The position numbers were made by a program, and so were the translations under genes. The notes beneath the pieces were generated by a model that saw nothing but the letters and a program-made list of their open reading frames with translations, made no database searches and was not told where the DNA came from. This document shows positions 16,816 to 26,449 of a DNA stretch of 43,329 nt, piece by piece. The DNA comes from a bacterium (GTDB lineage: Bacteria > SZUA-79 > Acidulodesulfobacterales > Acidulodesulfobacteraceae): contig DAHVNW010000015.1 of NCBI GenBank assembly GCA_027319095.1, forward strand, positions 1 through 43,329, read 5' to 3'. How positions within the stretch are numbered: the first letter of the stretch is position 1; every line of letters begins with the position of its first letter.

Positions 16816-18253
16816 CCTGACGTTAGACGAAATTTTGGACTGCACGGGGGGAAAAGCCGTGATAGCGGGAGACGGAACGGGGCCGCTGGTTTTTAACGAA
16901 ATATTTACCGATTCGAGGGAAGATTTTTCTAGAAATTCTGTATTCGTAGCCTTAAAAGGGGAAAATTTTAACGGAGAAAATTTTGTCGAAACAGTTTTCA
17001 AAAAAGGCGGATACTGTGCCGTCGTTTCGTGGGGTTTTTTGGAAAATTGTAATATTTCGGCATACGGTAATAAAATTATTATAGCCGTATCCGATACAGT
17101 ATCGGCTCTTGGCAGTATTGCCAAACTATATTTAAGCCGGTTTGATTTAAAGAAAAAAATAGCGATAACAGGTTCTTGCGGAAAAACCACGACTAAGGAA
17201 ATGGTTTACGAAATGTTTTCTTTAAAATACGGCGCGGAAAAAATTCTCAAAAATGATTATAATTATAATAACTTGATAGGGGTTCCAAAAACTATTTTCG
17301 GGTTAAATAAAAATCATGAATACCTTATTTTAGAAATAGGAACGAACAAAAAAGGCGAAATAAAGAAGCTGTCACAAATTATATCTCCGGATATAGGAGC
17401 TATTACAGTTATAGGAAAAGCTCATCTTATGGAATTTAAAAACCTCGAAGGCGTTTTTGAGGAAAAGTCGGAACTTGCCGCAAGTTTGAGGAAAGATTCG
17501 TTTTTGATAATAAATGCCGATGATGCGATACTGTCCGAAAAATATAAATACAAGATGCCGTCCGGCGTCCGCGTTCTTTCTTTCGGATTTGGAAAACAAA
17601 GCAGTTTAATTCCAGACGTTTTATGCGAAAGCGTAAGCGTAGACGAAAAAAACGGCAAGGCCGCCGTCGTTATTTCATGCCGGGACAAAAAATATACGGC
17701 AGATATTAATTTTTACGGCACGCACTTGATTTACGACCTTTTATGCGCTCTTTCCATTTCTTTAACAAGCGGGATAGAAATAGAAGCGGCATTAAAGGCG
17801 GCAGAAAATTTTGTTCTTCCCAGAGGAAGAATGCAGGTAATCGATAACGTCGAGGGCGAATACGCACTAATTAACGATGCATATAATTCAAATCCCGATT
17901 CGTTTAAAGCCGCGCTTGATTTTATAAAAGCAAATTACAAGGATAAAAAAAAAATATTCGTCCTCGGAGATATGTTGGAATTAGGCGAGTCTGCCGAATC
18001 AGAGCATATGCTAATGGGACGGGATATCGGGGACTTAGCTTCATATATATTTTACAAAGGGGATTATTCGGATGCCGTGGCAAAAGGTTTGGAAGAAAAA
18101 GGATTTTCCGGTAAATTTTTTATAATCAGGGATAAAGAGACCTTTACGGATATTTTTAAGAAATTGGACAAAAAGAACAGCGTGATATTGGTCAAAGGTT
18201 CAAGGGGAATGAAACTCGAGGAATATTTTAATAAAGAAATTAACGTGAAATAA
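16799..18253 (+). CDS. murF: UDP-MurNAc-pentapeptide synthetase MurF
   Basis: This 484-aa Mur ligase adds D-Ala-D-Ala. Motifs are LTLDEILDCTGG, FTDSREDFSRNSVFVAL, the ATP loop AITGSCGKTTTKEM, and NDAYNSNPDSFKAAL. The start is a GTG at 16799 overlapping the end of murE by 17 bp; no ATG gives a full N-terminal domain. The Gly-Ser-Cys-Gly-Lys loop has Cys where Val or Asn is commoner. Confidence 0.94.
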   Translation: MKIEYNLTLDEILDCTGGKAVIAGDGTGPLVFNEIFTDSREDFSRNSVFVALKGENFNGENFVETVFKKGGYCAVVSWGFLENCNISAYGNKIIIAVSDTVSALGSIAKLYLSRFDLKKKIAITGSCGKTTTKEMVYEMFSLKYGAEKILKNDYNYNNLIGVPKTIFGLNKNHEYLILEIGTNKKGEIKKLSQIISPDIGAITVIGKAHLMEFKNLEGVFEEKSELAASLRKDSFLIINADDAILSEKYKYKMPSGVRVLSFGFGKQSSLIPDVLCESVSVDEKNGKAAVVISCRDKKYTADINFYGTHLIYDLLCALSISLTSGIEIEAALKAAENFVLPRGRMQVIDNVEGEYALINDAYNSNPDSFKAALDFIKANYKDKKKIFVLGDMLELGESAESEHMLMGRDIGDLASYIFYKGDYSDAVAKGLEEKGFSGKFFIIRDKETFTDIFKKLDKKNSVILVKGSRGMKLEEYFNKEINVK

Positions 18254-18261
18254 AAATAATT

Positions 18262-19323
18262 ATGCTTAATTTCAATTTTGATGCGGTTTTCTTTAAATAT
18301 ATCACGTTCAGGGCGTCTTACGCTATAATTTTATCTTTAATTTTATCCATCGCTTTCGGCGGGACGTTCATTAGAATGTTAAAAAAAATGAAAATAGGTC
18401 AAGTCGTTAGGGATGATGGTCCTAAATCGCATATAAACGAAAAAAAAGATATTCCTACTATGGGAGGGCTCTTAGTTCTATTCAGCGTTATAATTCCAGT
18501 GCTTGTCCTTACGCGGTTATTTAATTTTTATCTTTTTACGGGAATATCGATACTTTTAGGATTCGGTATTATAGGTTTTATCGACGACTTTTTAAAAATC
18601 AGGAGGCGTTCGTCAAAGGGATTAAAAGGCAAATATAAGTTCGGAATACAAAGCTTAATAGCCGTTATTGTTTCAGCCGCTTTATATTTTCACGATAAAT
18701 CTTTCGGCACGGTCGTAATTCCTTTCGTAAAAGATTATTATTTTAATTTCGGCGTTTATTTTATAATTTTCTCGGCGTTTATAATAGTCGGTTCTTCTAA
18801 CGCGGTTAATTTAACCGACGGGCTCGACGGGCTCGCGATAGGGGTCTTTGCAATCGCTATAGCCGGATATCTAATATTTTCCTATGCTTCTTCCAACTAT
18901 AAATTCGCAAATTATTTATCTATTCCTTATATAAAAAACATAGGAGATGTGGTTATATTATGCGCGTCGCTTTTCGGGGCTTCAATCGGTTTTCTATGGT
19001 TTAACTCTTATCCGGCATCGGTTTTTATGGGGGATACCGGCTCGATATCGCTGGGAGCTATCCTAGGATACGTAGCTATAGTTTCCCGCCAGGAAATTTT
19101 ACTAGTTATCATAGGGTTCGTGTTCGTTATGGAGGCTTTGAGCGTTATATTTCAGGTGGGTTCTTATAAACTGCGCAAAAAAAGGATATTTAAAATGGCT
19201 CCTATACATCATCATTTCGAGATGGAAGGTATTCCAGAGTCTAAGATAGTAATAAGGCTCTGGATTATTTCTTTGATATTGACCATATTTGCTCTTTCTA
19301 CGTTAAAATTGAGGATTTTTTAA
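18262..19323 (+). CDS. mraY: phospho-MurNAc-pentapeptide transferase MraY
   Basis: This 353-aa polytopic membrane enzyme makes lipid I. Motifs are KKDIPTMGGLLVL, GFIDDFLKIRRRSSKGL, NLTDGLDGLAIG and APIHHHFEMEG, with about ten membrane segments. It is contiguous with murF (8-bp gap) and shares its last base with the murD start. Confidence 0.97.
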   Translation: MLNFNFDAVFFKYITFRASYAIILSLILSIAFGGTFIRMLKKMKIGQVVRDDGPKSHINEKKDIPTMGGLLVLFSVIIPVLVLTRLFNFYLFTGISILLGFGIIGFIDDFLKIRRRSSKGLKGKYKFGIQSLIAVIVSAALYFHDKSFGTVVIPFVKDYYFNFGVYFIIFSAFIIVGSSNAVNLTDGLDGLAIGVFAIAIAGYLIFSYASSNYKFANYLSIPYIKNIGDVVILCASLFGASIGFLWFNSYPASVFMGDTGSISLGAILGYVAIVSRQEILLVIIGFVFVMEALSVIFQVGSYKLRKKRIFKMAPIHHHFEMEGIPESKIVIRLWIISLILTIFALSTLKLRIF

Positions 19324-20756
19324 TGAGTATTTTAATTCTTGGTTATGGAAAAACCGGCAGGGCGGTTTACGATTATATCGATACTGCGGAAGATTTATGC
19401 GAAAAAGATTTAATCATAATATACGACGATACTGCGAAAATTTCGCATGCCGGAGTTAAAAGCGATAAAAACGTTTTATTTTTTAATAAATCCAACGAAG
19501 AAGTTTTAGTTAATAAATATTTAAAAAGCGTCGAAGCGTGCATAACAAGTCCAGGGATAGAAAGGAACCATAAACTGATTTTAATGTTGAAAAAATATAA
19601 TGTTCCCATTTACGGCGAAATAGAATTTGCATATAATAACAGACCTAAAAAGGATTCAAAAATAGTCTGCATTACCGGAACAAACGGCAAAACTACCACC
19701 GCGACTCTCTGTAAAAGCGCGATAGAAAAGGCCGGATTAAGCGGCAAAACTTTCATAGGAGGCAATCTTGGAATTCCTTTTATTTCCGGAATAAAGGATT
19801 ACGACGATTTTTTTCTCGAAATATCGAGTTTTCAGCTTGAATGGATTTACGATTTTAAACCGGATATAGCTGTTTTGCTTAATGTAGAGGACGACCATTT
19901 GGACAGGTACGAAAATTTCGACGAATACCGCCTTACTAAGTATAAATTGTTTAAAAATCTCAGGAGCCGGGATATTGCCGTGCTAAATTACGGCGATTAT
20001 AATTCGAGAATTTTAAGGGGGGTTACCGGTTCCAAGTCTGTTTTATTCGGATTCGACGAGAGTAAATGCGATGTTTACTATAAAGACGATTCAATTAATT
20101 TAAGGCTTAAAGAAATCTGCGGTTTTGATGCCCGCATATCGTTAAAAAACATTATAGATAAAAGAAAATTCGTCATAGAAGACATGATGGCCGCCGCCTG
20201 TTTGTTAATGCTATACGGTATTTCTCCTGATACTATAGTTTCGTCGTTCGAAGAATACAGGCTTTTAAAACACAGGGTCGAATATGTAGGAAATATTGGA
20301 AATATTGAATTTTACGACGATTCTAAGGCTACTAACCCGGCGGCGGTAATAAGCGCGCTCAGGTCGTTCGCCGGGAAAAACGCCGTTGTCATACTCGGCG
20401 GCAAAGATAAAGGATTTAATTACGAAAGTCTTATTAAACCGCTGAAGGAAGCGGTCAAAGCCTGCGTTTTAATGGGAGAAACAAAAGATATTTTGATAAA
20501 TACGTTAAGCGGGAGCGGTATAGATTTAATGGAGGCTGACGATATGTGCGACGCGGTTAAAAAATCCTTCGATTTTTTAAATAATAATTTAATTATCAAT
20601 AAAAATGATAAAGAGGCTGCGGAAGGCGCAGGCGCCGTTATTTTATCTCCGGCTTCTTCCAGTTTCGATATGTTTAAGGACTATAACGAAAGAGGGGACG
20701 TTTTCAAGAAATGCTATCGAAATTTAAAAGAAAATTTTAAGGACATTGAAAATTAA
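19323..20756 (+). CDS. murD: UDP-MurNAc-L-alanine:D-glutamate ligase MurD
   Basis: This 477-aa Mur ligase adds D-Glu. The N-terminus ILILGYGKTGRAVYDYI, SPGIERNH, ATP loop CITGTNGKTTTATLC and EFYDDSKATNPAAVI with GGKDKGFNY are all MurD markers. Its start overlaps the mraY stop codon. Confidence 0.96.
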   Translation: MSILILGYGKTGRAVYDYIDTAEDLCEKDLIIIYDDTAKISHAGVKSDKNVLFFNKSNEEVLVNKYLKSVEACITSPGIERNHKLILMLKKYNVPIYGEIEFAYNNRPKKDSKIVCITGTNGKTTTATLCKSAIEKAGLSGKTFIGGNLGIPFISGIKDYDDFFLEISSFQLEWIYDFKPDIAVLLNVEDDHLDRYENFDEYRLTKYKLFKNLRSRDIAVLNYGDYNSRILRGVTGSKSVLFGFDESKCDVYYKDDSINLRLKEICGFDARISLKNIIDKRKFVIEDMMAAACLLMLYGISPDTIVSSFEEYRLLKHRVEYVGNIGNIEFYDDSKATNPAAVISALRSFAGKNAVVILGGKDKGFNYESLIKPLKEAVKACVLMGETKDILINTLSGSGIDLMEADDMCDAVKKSFDFLNNNLIINKNDKEAAEGAGAVILSPASSSFDMFKDYNERGDVFKKCYRNLKENFKDIEN

Positions 20757-20770
20757 AGGTATTTGTATTT

Positions 20771-21904
20771 ATGATTAATTACGGTAAAGTATTTATAAGG
20801 AAATACGATATAACGCTATTTTTAACCGCCGTTTTGCTTATGGCGCTGGGGCTCGTTATGGTTTATTCTACAAGCGCCATGATTTCCATAATTAGGTACG
20901 GCGTCAGTTATCATTTTTTTTTAAGACAGGCCTTATATGTTGCTATATCGGCATTCTTTATATGGTACTTAATGCGTAACGATTATCATATGTTAAAATC
21001 TTTTTACAAAGTTATTTTATTTGCCGTAATAATTTTAATGCTTTTGGTATTCGTTCCACATGTAGGAATCGATGCGGGAGGATCGAGAAGATGGGTAAAC
21101 TTAAGATTTTTCAGCATACAGCCCTCTGAATTTTTAAAGATTTTTTTCATCGTTTATCTTGCAAGCTTTTTGGAAAAGAAAAAGGATATATTAGACGGCA
21201 ATCCTTACTCGCTAATGTTTATAAGCCCGTTTGTATTTATGGCGTTTTTGGATATTTTACTTTTAAAGGAACCGGATTTCGGAACAAGTTTCATGCTTTT
21301 TTTTATAACGTTAATTATGTTGTTTGCCGGAGGCGTATCCGCCTTATATCTTGTCGTAACTGCGGCATTAGGAAGTATTGGGGCATACTTTCTTATTTTT
21401 ACCGTAGCTTACAGAAGAGGCAGGATACTTGCTTTTTTACATCCTTATAAAGATAAGACAGGGATAGGCTTTCAGATAATACAATCCATGTATGCTTTCG
21501 GCCGGGGTGGTTTTTACGGGGTAGGACTCGGAAATGGAAAAGAAAAATTATTTTTTCTGCCCACGCCTTACTCGGATTTTATTTTTTCCACCGTTGGAGA
21601 AGAACTCGGATTTATAGGCGTCGTTATATTTATCTTGCTTTATCTGGTTCTTGCGTACAGAGGGTTAAAGATTGCGATAAATGCGCCGGACCTTTTCGGT
21701 ACGTATCTTGCATACGGAATTACCTGTCTCATTGCGTTCAGCGCATTTATAAATATGGGCGTTGTTTTAGGTTTACTGCCTACTAAAGGGTTGGCGCTGC
21801 CTTTTATAAGTTACGGCGGCAGTTCTTTGCTGGCCTCCTGCATAGGTATAGGAATATTGCTTAATATATCTTCTCAGAGTATTAAGGGGAAAAGATATAA
21901 ATGA
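20771..21904 (+). CDS. ftsW: SEDS glycosyltransferase FtsW
   Basis: This 377-aa SEDS protein has about ten membrane segments, with YSTSAMISIIRYG, GGSRRWVNLRFFSIQPSEF and LPFISYGGSSLLASCIGIG. It polymerises septal glycan with the FtsI protein encoded upstream. The dcw position favours FtsW over RodA. It overlaps murG by 4 bp. Confidence 0.95.
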   Translation: MINYGKVFIRKYDITLFLTAVLLMALGLVMVYSTSAMISIIRYGVSYHFFLRQALYVAISAFFIWYLMRNDYHMLKSFYKVILFAVIILMLLVFVPHVGIDAGGSRRWVNLRFFSIQPSEFLKIFFIVYLASFLEKKKDILDGNPYSLMFISPFVFMAFLDILLLKEPDFGTSFMLFFITLIMLFAGGVSALYLVVTAALGSIGAYFLIFTVAYRRGRILAFLHPYKDKTGIGFQIIQSMYAFGRGGFYGVGLGNGKEKLFFLPTPYSDFIFSTVGEELGFIGVVIFILLYLVLAYRGLKIAINAPDLFGTYLAYGITCLIAFSAFINMGVVLGLLPTKGLALPFISYGGSSLLASCIGIGILLNISSQSIKGKRYK

Positions 21905-23004
21905 AACTTATAATCGCAGGCGGAGGAACCGGCGGGCATTTATTTCCGGGAATTGCGGTTTATGAAAAATTAAAAAAAATGGACGAAACTATAAAAGTTT
22001 ATTTTATCGGAACGGAAAGAGGCATAGAAAATAAAATTAAAGACGATTACGGTTTTGAACTATTAACGGTAAACGTTAGAGGGTTTTCGGGAAAAAGTTT
22101 TATGGATAAATTGAATTCTTTAAAGAGCATGCTTAGCGCCATAAAAGCGGTTAATTATATTTACGGCAAAATAAAACCCGATTACGTTCTCGGGCTTGGG
22201 GGATACGTATCTCTTATTCCGCTGATAGCGGCAAGAATTAAAAAAATAGACTGCGGCGTTATGGAACAGAACGTGTCGGCCGGACTTTCCAATAAAATAG
22301 CCGCACTTCTAGGTATAACGCTTTTTGTATCCTTCGAAGAAACAAAAAAAGCTATGAGACGTTCGAAAGTTATATGGACGGGAAATCCTGTCAGGGAAAA
22401 GATTTTTGAATGCGCGGTATCAGAATCCGCCAAGAAAAAGCAACTTACCGGCGAAAAAAAGTTAAGCATATTTATTTTTGGAGGCTCGCAAGGGGCATCT
22501 TCTTTAAATACGGCCTTTATAAAATTGCTGCCGCTGCTAGACGAAGAAATTAAAAATAATTTAACCGTTTACCATCAGACGGGAGAGCGCGATTTCGAAT
22601 CGGTTAAAAATTTCTATGACGCCGGTATAATATCTAATTATGAAGTTTTTTCGTTTATACGCGATATAGAGCGTTATTATCTGTTAAGCGATATAATTAT
22701 AAGCCGGGCTGGAGCGGGAACGCTGTCGGAACTCGTTTTATTAAGAAAACCTGCCGTTTTAGTGCCTTATCCCCATGCGGCAAAAAATCATCAGGAAAAG
22801 AACGCTTCGGTATTTTATAAAAAGGGGTGTTTCGAAATGATAAAAGACGATGAAAATCTCCCAAAAGAATTATTACAAACAATTTCCAAAATATTTTATA
22901 ATAAAGCTTTATTAAAATATATGTACGAAAATTTAAGCAGGTTAGAGATTAAAGATTCGGCTTCGGATATAGCAAAAATTATATTGAATAAAACAAATAA
23001 ATAA
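21901..23004 (+). CDS. murG: lipid II synthase MurG
   Basis: This 367-aa GT28 glycosyltransferase adds GlcNAc to lipid I at the inner membrane face. Motifs are IIAGGGTGGHLFPGIAVYE, GLGGYVSLIPLIAA, FGGSQGASSLN, HQTGERD, SRAGAGTLSELVLL and PYPHAAKNHQEKNA. Its ATG overlaps the ftsW stop (ATGA). Confidence 0.97.
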   Translation: MKLIIAGGGTGGHLFPGIAVYEKLKKMDETIKVYFIGTERGIENKIKDDYGFELLTVNVRGFSGKSFMDKLNSLKSMLSAIKAVNYIYGKIKPDYVLGLGGYVSLIPLIAARIKKIDCGVMEQNVSAGLSNKIAALLGITLFVSFEETKKAMRRSKVIWTGNPVREKIFECAVSESAKKKQLTGEKKLSIFIFGGSQGASSLNTAFIKLLPLLDEEIKNNLTVYHQTGERDFESVKNFYDAGIISNYEVFSFIRDIERYYLLSDIIISRAGAGTLSELVLLRKPAVLVPYPHAAKNHQEKNASVFYKKGCFEMIKDDENLPKELLQTISKIFYNKALLKYMYENLSRLEIKDSASDIAKIILNKTNK

Positions 23005-23005
23005 A

Positions 23006-23029
23006 GGGACAGATTTAAAATCTGTCTCC
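23006..23029. repeat. small palindrome between murG and murC
   Basis: GGGACAGATTT followed by AAATCTGTCTCC forms an almost perfect hairpin one base after the murG stop codon. It resembles the palindrome at 8813-8839 in design (a GATTT/AAATC centre with GC-rich ends) and may be a dispersed small palindromic repeat. Confidence 0.5.
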
Positions 23030-23047
23030 TAATAAAAAAGGAGAGCA

Positions 23048-24523
23048 ATGATGAACGTTTCGAAGAAACTTCACGAGGCCGAAGGCCGGGAGCGAAGCGG
23101 TAAAAACGGCGTCAAAAAGGTTCATCTTATCGGCATAGGAGGCTCCGGTATGAGCGGAATAGCGGAAGTCCTTATAAATTCAGGTTATGTCGTAACCGGT
23201 TCCGATATAGAATACAGCCAGACTATAGAAAAGTTAGAATCTATAGGCGGCAGGGTATTTATCGGACACAATCCGAATAACATCGAAGATGCCGAAGTAG
23301 TCGTTTATTCCACAGCCATAAAGGACGATAATCCCGAACTCACAGAGGCAAGAGGCAGAAAACTTACGGTATTGAGGCGTGCCGAAATGCTCTCGGAACT
23401 TCTTTCTTTAAAAAAAGGCATCGCCGTAGCGGGTTCGCACGGCAAGACTACTACGACGTCGATGATATCGGCGGTTTTTGGAGAGGCGGGTATCGACCCT
23501 ACCTTTGTCGTAGGCGGAAAAGTTTTCGGGCTAGGCATGCATTCAAAAGTCGGAAAAGGCGATTATATGGTAGTAGAGGCCGATGAAAGCGACGGTTCTT
23601 TTTTAAAGCTGAAGCCGGATTACTGCGCGGTTACCAACATCGATTGCGAGCATTTATGTTATTACGGAAACATGGAAAACCTAAAAAAAGCGTTTACGGA
23701 TTTTGTAAACAATATTCCATTTTTCGGGTTTGCGGTGCTATGTGCCGACGATCCGGTTTTAAGGTCGCTGTTTCCAGAAATAAACAAAAAATATTTTACG
23801 TACGGCATAGAACAAAAGGCCGATTATTATGCTTTAAATATATCTCTGGAAATGAATTCCTCTAATTTTGACGCTTATTCAGGGAAAAAATTAATAGGAA
23901 AATTTAATTTATCCGTTCCGGGAATACACAATATTTTAAATGCTCTTTCGGCAATCGCTATGGCTAAAGAATTCGGAATAAAGACGGAGTTTATTCGGGA
24001 AGCCCTTAAAAATTTTCACGGAGTCGAAAGAAGGTTTCAGATTAAAAAATCAAACGATAGGCTGATAGTCGTCGACGATTACGCCCATCATCCCGTAGAA
24101 ATAGCTGCTACGCTGAAAGCTGCGAAGAACTGGAACAGGCAGATAATAGCAGTTTTTCAACCTCACAGATATTCCAGGATGAAAGACTTGATGGACGATT
24201 TCGTAAATTCGCTCAAACTTGCCGATTTCGTTATTATAACCGATGTTTATTCTGCGGGGGAAACTGCCATAGAAGGAATATCGTCCGTGTCGTTATCCGA
24301 AAAGATGAAACGCGATGGATATAAGAACGTATTTTACGTTCCAAACAGGAAAGACATAAAGTCGAATTTACAAAATATTCTACGAGGCGGAGAAATGGTA
24401 ATATTTTTAGGGGCAGGCGATATAACCAAAAGCTGCGACGATTTCGTCCGCAGCAGGATAAATAGCGGAAAGTACGCCGGCGAAGCCGCCAAAAAAATAT
24501 TAGCCGCCCAAGTTAATTTATAA
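23048..24523 (+). CDS. murC: UDP-MurNAc:L-alanine ligase MurC with repeat-derived N-terminus
   Basis: This 491-aa Mur ligase adds L-Ala to UDP-MurNAc. Motifs are VHLIGIGGSGMSGIAEV, the ATP loop VAGSHGKTTTTSM, EADESDGSF and DDYAHHPVEIAAT. The family usually begins just before KKVHLIGIGG. Here about 22 residues precede it (NVSKKLHEAEGRERSG), encoded by a palindromic repeat also found in the citryl-CoA synthetase-like gene. The GGAGAG site precedes ATG 23048 (a second ATG is at 23051) and no internal ATG replaces it, so the extension is translated. Confidence 0.95.
   Translation: MMNVSKKLHEAEGRERSGKNGVKKVHLIGIGGSGMSGIAEVLINSGYVVTGSDIEYSQTIEKLESIGGRVFIGHNPNNIEDAEVVVYSTAIKDDNPELTEARGRKLTVLRRAEMLSELLSLKKGIAVAGSHGKTTTTSMISAVFGEAGIDPTFVVGGKVFGLGMHSKVGKGDYMVVEADESDGSFLKLKPDYCAVTNIDCEHLCYYGNMENLKKAFTDFVNNIPFFGFAVLCADDPVLRSLFPEINKKYFTYGIEQKADYYALNISLEMNSSNFDAYSGKKLIGKFNLSVPGIHNILNALSAIAMAKEFGIKTEFIREALKNFHGVERRFQIKKSNDRLIVVDDYAHHPVEIAATLKAAKNWNRQIIAVFQPHRYSRMKDLMDDFVNSLKLADFVIITDVYSAGETAIEGISSVSLSEKMKRDGYKNVFYVPNRKDIKSNLQNILRGGEMVIFLGAGDITKSCDDFVRSRINSGKYAGEAAKKILAAQVNL
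23056..23093. repeat. in-frame palindromic repeat copy 2
   Basis: CGTTTCGAAGAAACTTCAC followed directly by GAGGCCGAAGGCCGGGAGC. The first block contains the palindrome GTTTC-GAA-GAAAC and the second GGCC-GAA-GGCC. Both blocks recur at 6815-6900 in an unrelated gene in the same frame. It encodes VSKKLHEAEGRE. Confidence 0.7.
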
Positions 24524-24563
24524 ACGTATCAAAAATATATCATAAATTTTTAAATATTAAGAT

Positions 24564-25481
24564 ATGAACATATTGCGTGGATTAAAAGAGTCGGGTATAG
24601 AGTTTCACGAGAATAAAAATATGTCTGAATATTCTCCTATTAGAACCGGAGGAGTCGCTCGTTTAATTATATTTCCGAAAAACGAACCCGAAATTGTTTC
24701 CGTACTATCTATACTAAATATGCGTAATGCCGAATCATGCGGATATTACGTTATAGGCGGGGGAACCAATACCCTTTTTAGAGACGAAAAAATTTCTTTG
24801 CCGGTTATTTCATTTAAAAAATTTAACGCAGACATATTTGAGAACAAACAAAACGGGATTGAAACGATCATAGAGGCGGGTGCAGGAATGCCCCTGCCGG
24901 CAATCTTAGGTTATTCCATAAAAAGGAATATCGGCGGCTGCGAATTTTTTTACGGTATCCCGGGCACCGTCGGTGGGGCAGTGAGAATGAACGCCGGCTC
25001 AAAAGAAAGCGCAATAGGCAACATAATTGAACGGATAGACATTATTAAGGAAGACGGGGTTAAGTCCGCCGTCTATAGAAACGGCATGGAATTTTCATAT
25101 CGTAATTTAGATATTAAAGGCGTTTCCGGCAATTATTTTATTACAAAAGTTTATTTAAAAGTATATAAATCGACTGAATCGGATATAGCAGAGAATATTC
25201 TTATTTTTAAAAAAAGAAAATTATTACAGCCTCTAAGCGAATCTTCCTTGGGATGTATTTTCAAAAACCCGTTGGGTTTTTCCGCCGGAAAAATTATCGA
25301 AGAAATTGGTTTTAAAGGCAGGTCGAAAGGCGGAGCTTCGGTTTCCGAAAAACATGCCAACTTCATTGTTAACCGGGGAGGGGCAAAGCCTGACGATATT
25401 ATGTATTTAATAAAAAAAATTCAAGAAAAAGCTTTTTTAGATAAAGGCGTAAAGTTAACTACGGAAATAAAAATAATTTAA
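24564..25481 (+). CDS. murB: UDP-N-acetylenolpyruvoylglucosamine reductase MurB
   Basis: This 305-aa FAD enzyme reduces the enolpyruvyl group to give UDP-MurNAc. Motifs are the FAD-binding VIGGGTNTLFRDE, GIPGTVGGAVRMNAG, and SLGCIFKNPLG followed by KGGASVSEKHANFIVN. At the position of the catalytic Ser in the usual GS-x-FKNP motif there is a Cys (GCIFKNP). Start ATG 24564. Confidence 0.95.
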   Translation: MNILRGLKESGIEFHENKNMSEYSPIRTGGVARLIIFPKNEPEIVSVLSILNMRNAESCGYYVIGGGTNTLFRDEKISLPVISFKKFNADIFENKQNGIETIIEAGAGMPLPAILGYSIKRNIGGCEFFYGIPGTVGGAVRMNAGSKESAIGNIIERIDIIKEDGVKSAVYRNGMEFSYRNLDIKGVSGNYFITKVYLKVYKSTESDIAENILIFKKRKLLQPLSESSLGCIFKNPLGFSAGKIIEEIGFKGRSKGGASVSEKHANFIVNRGGAKPDDIMYLIKKIQEKAFLDKGVKLTTEIKII

Positions 25482-25498
25482 TTTAATTTTATTTTTAT

Positions 25499-26449
25499 AT
25501 GCTAAAAAAAATAAAAAATTTAACTATAGGCGTTCTTGCCGGCGGGAGGTCTGTCGAAAGGGAAATTTCCCTTAAGACGGGCAATGCAGTATTGAATTCG
25601 CTTAAAACAAACGGCTATAACGTTTTAATCTTCGATATAGACGAAAATTTTACCGAAAATTTAAAAAAAATAGACGTATGTTTTATCGCGCTGCACGGAA
25701 CGGAAGGAGAAGACGGGAAAATTCAAGGAATGTTCGATATACTAGGTATCCCGTACACCGGCTCAGGCGTCTTGGCGAGCGCTATCGCCATGGACAAGAC
25801 TAAATCGAAAGCATTATTCGATTTTTACGGCTTAAAAACGCCTTCCGGAATTACCGTTAATAACAAAGAAGATATCCAATCTGTAAAAAAAAGGCTCGAA
25901 CTAATAGAAGGGCCTTATTTTATTAAACCAAACGCTTCCGGTTCCAGCGTAGGATGTTCGATTACCGACGGTTCGTCAAAAGAAATGGAGGATGCCTTAA
26001 ACAATGCGTTTAAATTTGACGATGAAGTATTAATAGAAAAATATATAAAAGGGAGGGAGATACTATTTGCGTGGGCATTCGGAAAGCCTCTCGGCTGCAT
26101 AGAGGTTAAGCCGCACGATTCTTTTTATTCTTACGAAGCAAAATATACTAAAGGGAAGACGGAATATTTAATTAATCCAGAGCTTACGGAGAAAGAGTAC
26201 GAAGAATGCGAATCTGCAGCTGTCCGCGCAAATGAAATCTTGGGATGTGAAGGGGTTTCCAGAACCGATATCATTCTTAACCGGGATGGAATCGCATATA
26301 TTCTCGAAGTAAATACGCTTCCCGGTTTGACAGAATTAAGCCTGGTTCCCATGATTGCTAAAAGCAAAGGTATAAGTTTTAACGGATTAGTGGAAAGCAT
26401 ATTGGAAGATGCCATTATTAAACAGAAAAAATACAAGAAATCAAAATGA
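25499..26449 (+). CDS. ddl: D-alanine-D-alanine ligase
   Basis: This 316-aa ATP-grasp ligase makes the D-Ala-D-Ala terminus. Motifs are VLAGGRSVEREISLKTG, ALHGTEGEDGKIQG, YTGSGVLASAIAMDK, KPNASGSSVGCS and EVNTLPGLTELSLVP. The FtsQ reading frame begins 41 bp before its stop. Confidence 0.96.
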   Translation: MLKKIKNLTIGVLAGGRSVEREISLKTGNAVLNSLKTNGYNVLIFDIDENFTENLKKIDVCFIALHGTEGEDGKIQGMFDILGIPYTGSGVLASAIAMDKTKSKALFDFYGLKTPSGITVNNKEDIQSVKKRLELIEGPYFIKPNASGSSVGCSITDGSSKEMEDALNNAFKFDDEVLIEKYIKGREILFAWAFGKPLGCIEVKPHDSFYSYEAKYTKGKTEYLINPELTEKEYEECESAAVRANEILGCEGVSRTDIILNRDGIAYILEVNTLPGLTELSLVPMIAKSKGISFNGLVESILEDAIIKQKKYKKSK

